Of a stretch of DNA of 64,000 bases, positions 63,042 to 64,000 are shown in pieces. The DNA lies in NCBI RefSeq assembly GCF_947301925.1, contig NZ_CAMYUE010000002.1, positions 124,001 to 188,000 of the forward strand, written 5' to 3'. Under the pieces are notes generated by a model, which made no database searches, was not told the origin of the DNA, and was given only the letters and a program-made list of their open reading frames with translations. Each line of letters starts with the position of its first letter. Position 1 is the stretch's first letter. The position numbers were made by a program, and so were the translations under genes. Origin of the DNA: an uncultured Ruminococcus sp. Its GTDB lineage: Bacteria; Bacillota; Clostridia; Oscillospirales; Ruminococcaceae.

Positions 63042-64000
63042 GTGAAGAAAAGGCCCCGTACCTCTGACTGTACCAAGGAAAAATACCTGCTCGCTTTTCT
63101 GCTGGGCTTCGGCACCATGCTGTTCACGGTACTGCCCATGATGGTCAGCGAACGCGGATATTTCATCTATTACGGCGATTACAACGCTCAGCAGATACCC
63201 TTCTACAGTCTCGCCAACGACGCTGTCCGCAGCGGCGGTCTCGGGTGGAACTGGTACACCGATCTGGGCTCGGACTTTTTCACCTCCTACTCCTTCTACC
63301 TCAGCGGAAGTCCCTTCTTCTGGCTGACGACGCTTCTCCCGAGAGGTCTGGTGCTGTACTCCATGCCTGTGATACTGGCTGTGAAGCACGGCGTGGCCTC
63401 GCTGACGGCCTACGCCTTCATCAGACGCTTCGTCCGCAGCAGGAACGCCGCGCTGACGGGAGCTCTCCTCTATGCCTTTTCCGGCTTTCAGGTATACAAC
63501 ATCTTCTTCAATCACTTTCAGGACGTTACGGCCCTGTTCCCACTTATGCTCATCGCCATGGAGGAGAACGTCAACCGCCGCCGCAGAGGCGTCTTTGCTC
63601 TGACCGTGGCGCTTATGGCCTGCGTGAACTACTACTTCTTCGCAGGTCAGGCCGTGTTCCTGATACTATACTACTTCTTCAGAATGAAATGCGGCGACTT
63701 CCACACATCATGGCGGAAGTTCTTCGGCCTTGTCCTTGAAGCTGTGCTGGGTACTCTTATGGCGGCATTTATACTGCTGCCCTCGGCTATGGCGCTTATG
63801 GGCAACTACAGGATAAGCGAAAGGCTCTACGGTACGGACATGACGGCCTATACCGACAAGACCCTGCTGCCGAGACTGGTGCAGTGCCTGTTCATGCCAG
63901 CCGATCCCCCAGCATACATCAACCTTTTCCCGTCGGAGTACGAGAAATGGGCCTCCATAGGCGCATACCTGCCGCTGTTCTCAATGGCTGGAGTTCTCTC
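63042..64000 (+). CDS. YfhO-type multi-spanning membrane protein (3' end cut by window edge)
   Basis: The frame opens at GTG 63042 (GGAGG 8 bases before) and runs off the right edge, so about 319 residues are seen. It is very hydrophobic with many transmembrane helices. The first loop has the YfhO pattern (RGYFIYYGDYNAQQIPFY, then GLGWNWYTDLGSDFF). YfhO proteins are GT-C-like membrane glycosyltransferases; in Bacillus YfhO helps glycosylate lipoteichoic acid. Function here is by analogy. It is divergent from the cysteine desulfurase gene. Confidence 0.85.
   Translation, partial: MKKRPRTSDCTKEKYLLAFLLGFGTMLFTVLPMMVSERGYFIYYGDYNAQQIPFYSLANDAVRSGGLGWNWYTDLGSDFFTSYSFYLSGSPFFWLTTLLPRGLVLYSMPVILAVKHGVASLTAYAFIRRFVRSRNAALTGALLYAFSGFQVYNIFFNHFQDVTALFPLMLIAMEENVNRRRRGVFALTVALMACVNYYFFAGQAVFLILYYFFRMKCGDFHTSWRKFFGLVLEAVLGTLMAAFILLPSAMALMGNYRISERLYGTDMTAYTDKTLLPRLVQCLFMPADPPAYINLFPSEYEKWASIGAYLPLFSMAGVL

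Overview
The window looks like chromosomal DNA of a gut or rumen Ruminococcus-type Clostridium relative (Oscillospiraceae/Ruminococcaceae). The support is four secreted proteins with type I dockerin modules (the cohesin-binding modules of cellulosomal enzymes), Gram-positive promoters and strong GGAGG ribosome sites, SpoIID and class B sortase-like proteins, a MurE of the meso-diaminopimelate type, and a Clostridia-style division and cell-wall (dcw) cluster. I see no IS element, prophage, rRNA operon or CRISPR array. The species call is inference.

Layout. 1-2600: a TipA-type MerR regulator (cut by the left edge) with a textbook 19-bp-spacer promoter, a secreted leucine-rich-repeat protein, and a small alarmone synthetase. 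2800-16400 (plus strand): a polysaccharide-use island with a dockerin-bearing GH2 beta-galactosidase, a mini C39-like peptidase, a lipoprotein, RadA, a dockerin-bearing GH43-like enzyme, a GH16 glucanase lipoprotein, and a sugar-sensor-like diguanylate cyclase. 16400-19050: acetyltransferase, cardiolipin synthase and thioesterase, the last two fired from one bidirectional promoter. 19000-23500: a divergent pair of dockerin proteins, a GH26 mannanase and an unusual Ig-like/zinc-ribbon protein. 23500-28100: HU with a Lys/Ala-repeat partner, and ClpB behind a ribbon-helix-helix protein. 28140-28580: a gene-free stretch that appears to encode a structured small RNA. 28578-31700: carbohydrate-binding lipoprotein, DUF4956 and VTC-domain proteins. 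32100-40500: RNA and translation housekeeping (AAG glycosylase, RqcH-like, RlmA, a TrmK-Nif3 fusion, a sigma factor with a degenerate tRNA-like element on its stop codon, a DivIVA-like coiled coil with a long structured leader, and a membrane-anchored XRE regulator).

40600-55000 (minus strand) is the dcw cluster, in transcription order mraZ-rsmH-ftsL-pbp-murE-mraY-ftsW-murG-hydrolase-murA-ftsQ, then ftsZ from its own promoter. It is headed by two arrays of MraZ-type boxes. 55300-60000 is a tightly overlapping CinA-sortase-sortase set followed by a SpoIID-like protein whose conserved blocks are in circularly permuted order. 60000-62900 pairs a cysteine desulfurase with ThiI (tRNA thiolation). 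A YfhO-type membrane protein runs off the right edge.

The most interesting items are the putative small RNA with two anti-Shine-Dalgarno C-rich stretches (28160-28414), the permuted SpoIID protein, the tRNA-like element at 37187-37251, the leader RNA of the DivIVA-like gene, and the doubled MraZ box arrays. All assignments are from reading the sequence; no database search was run.
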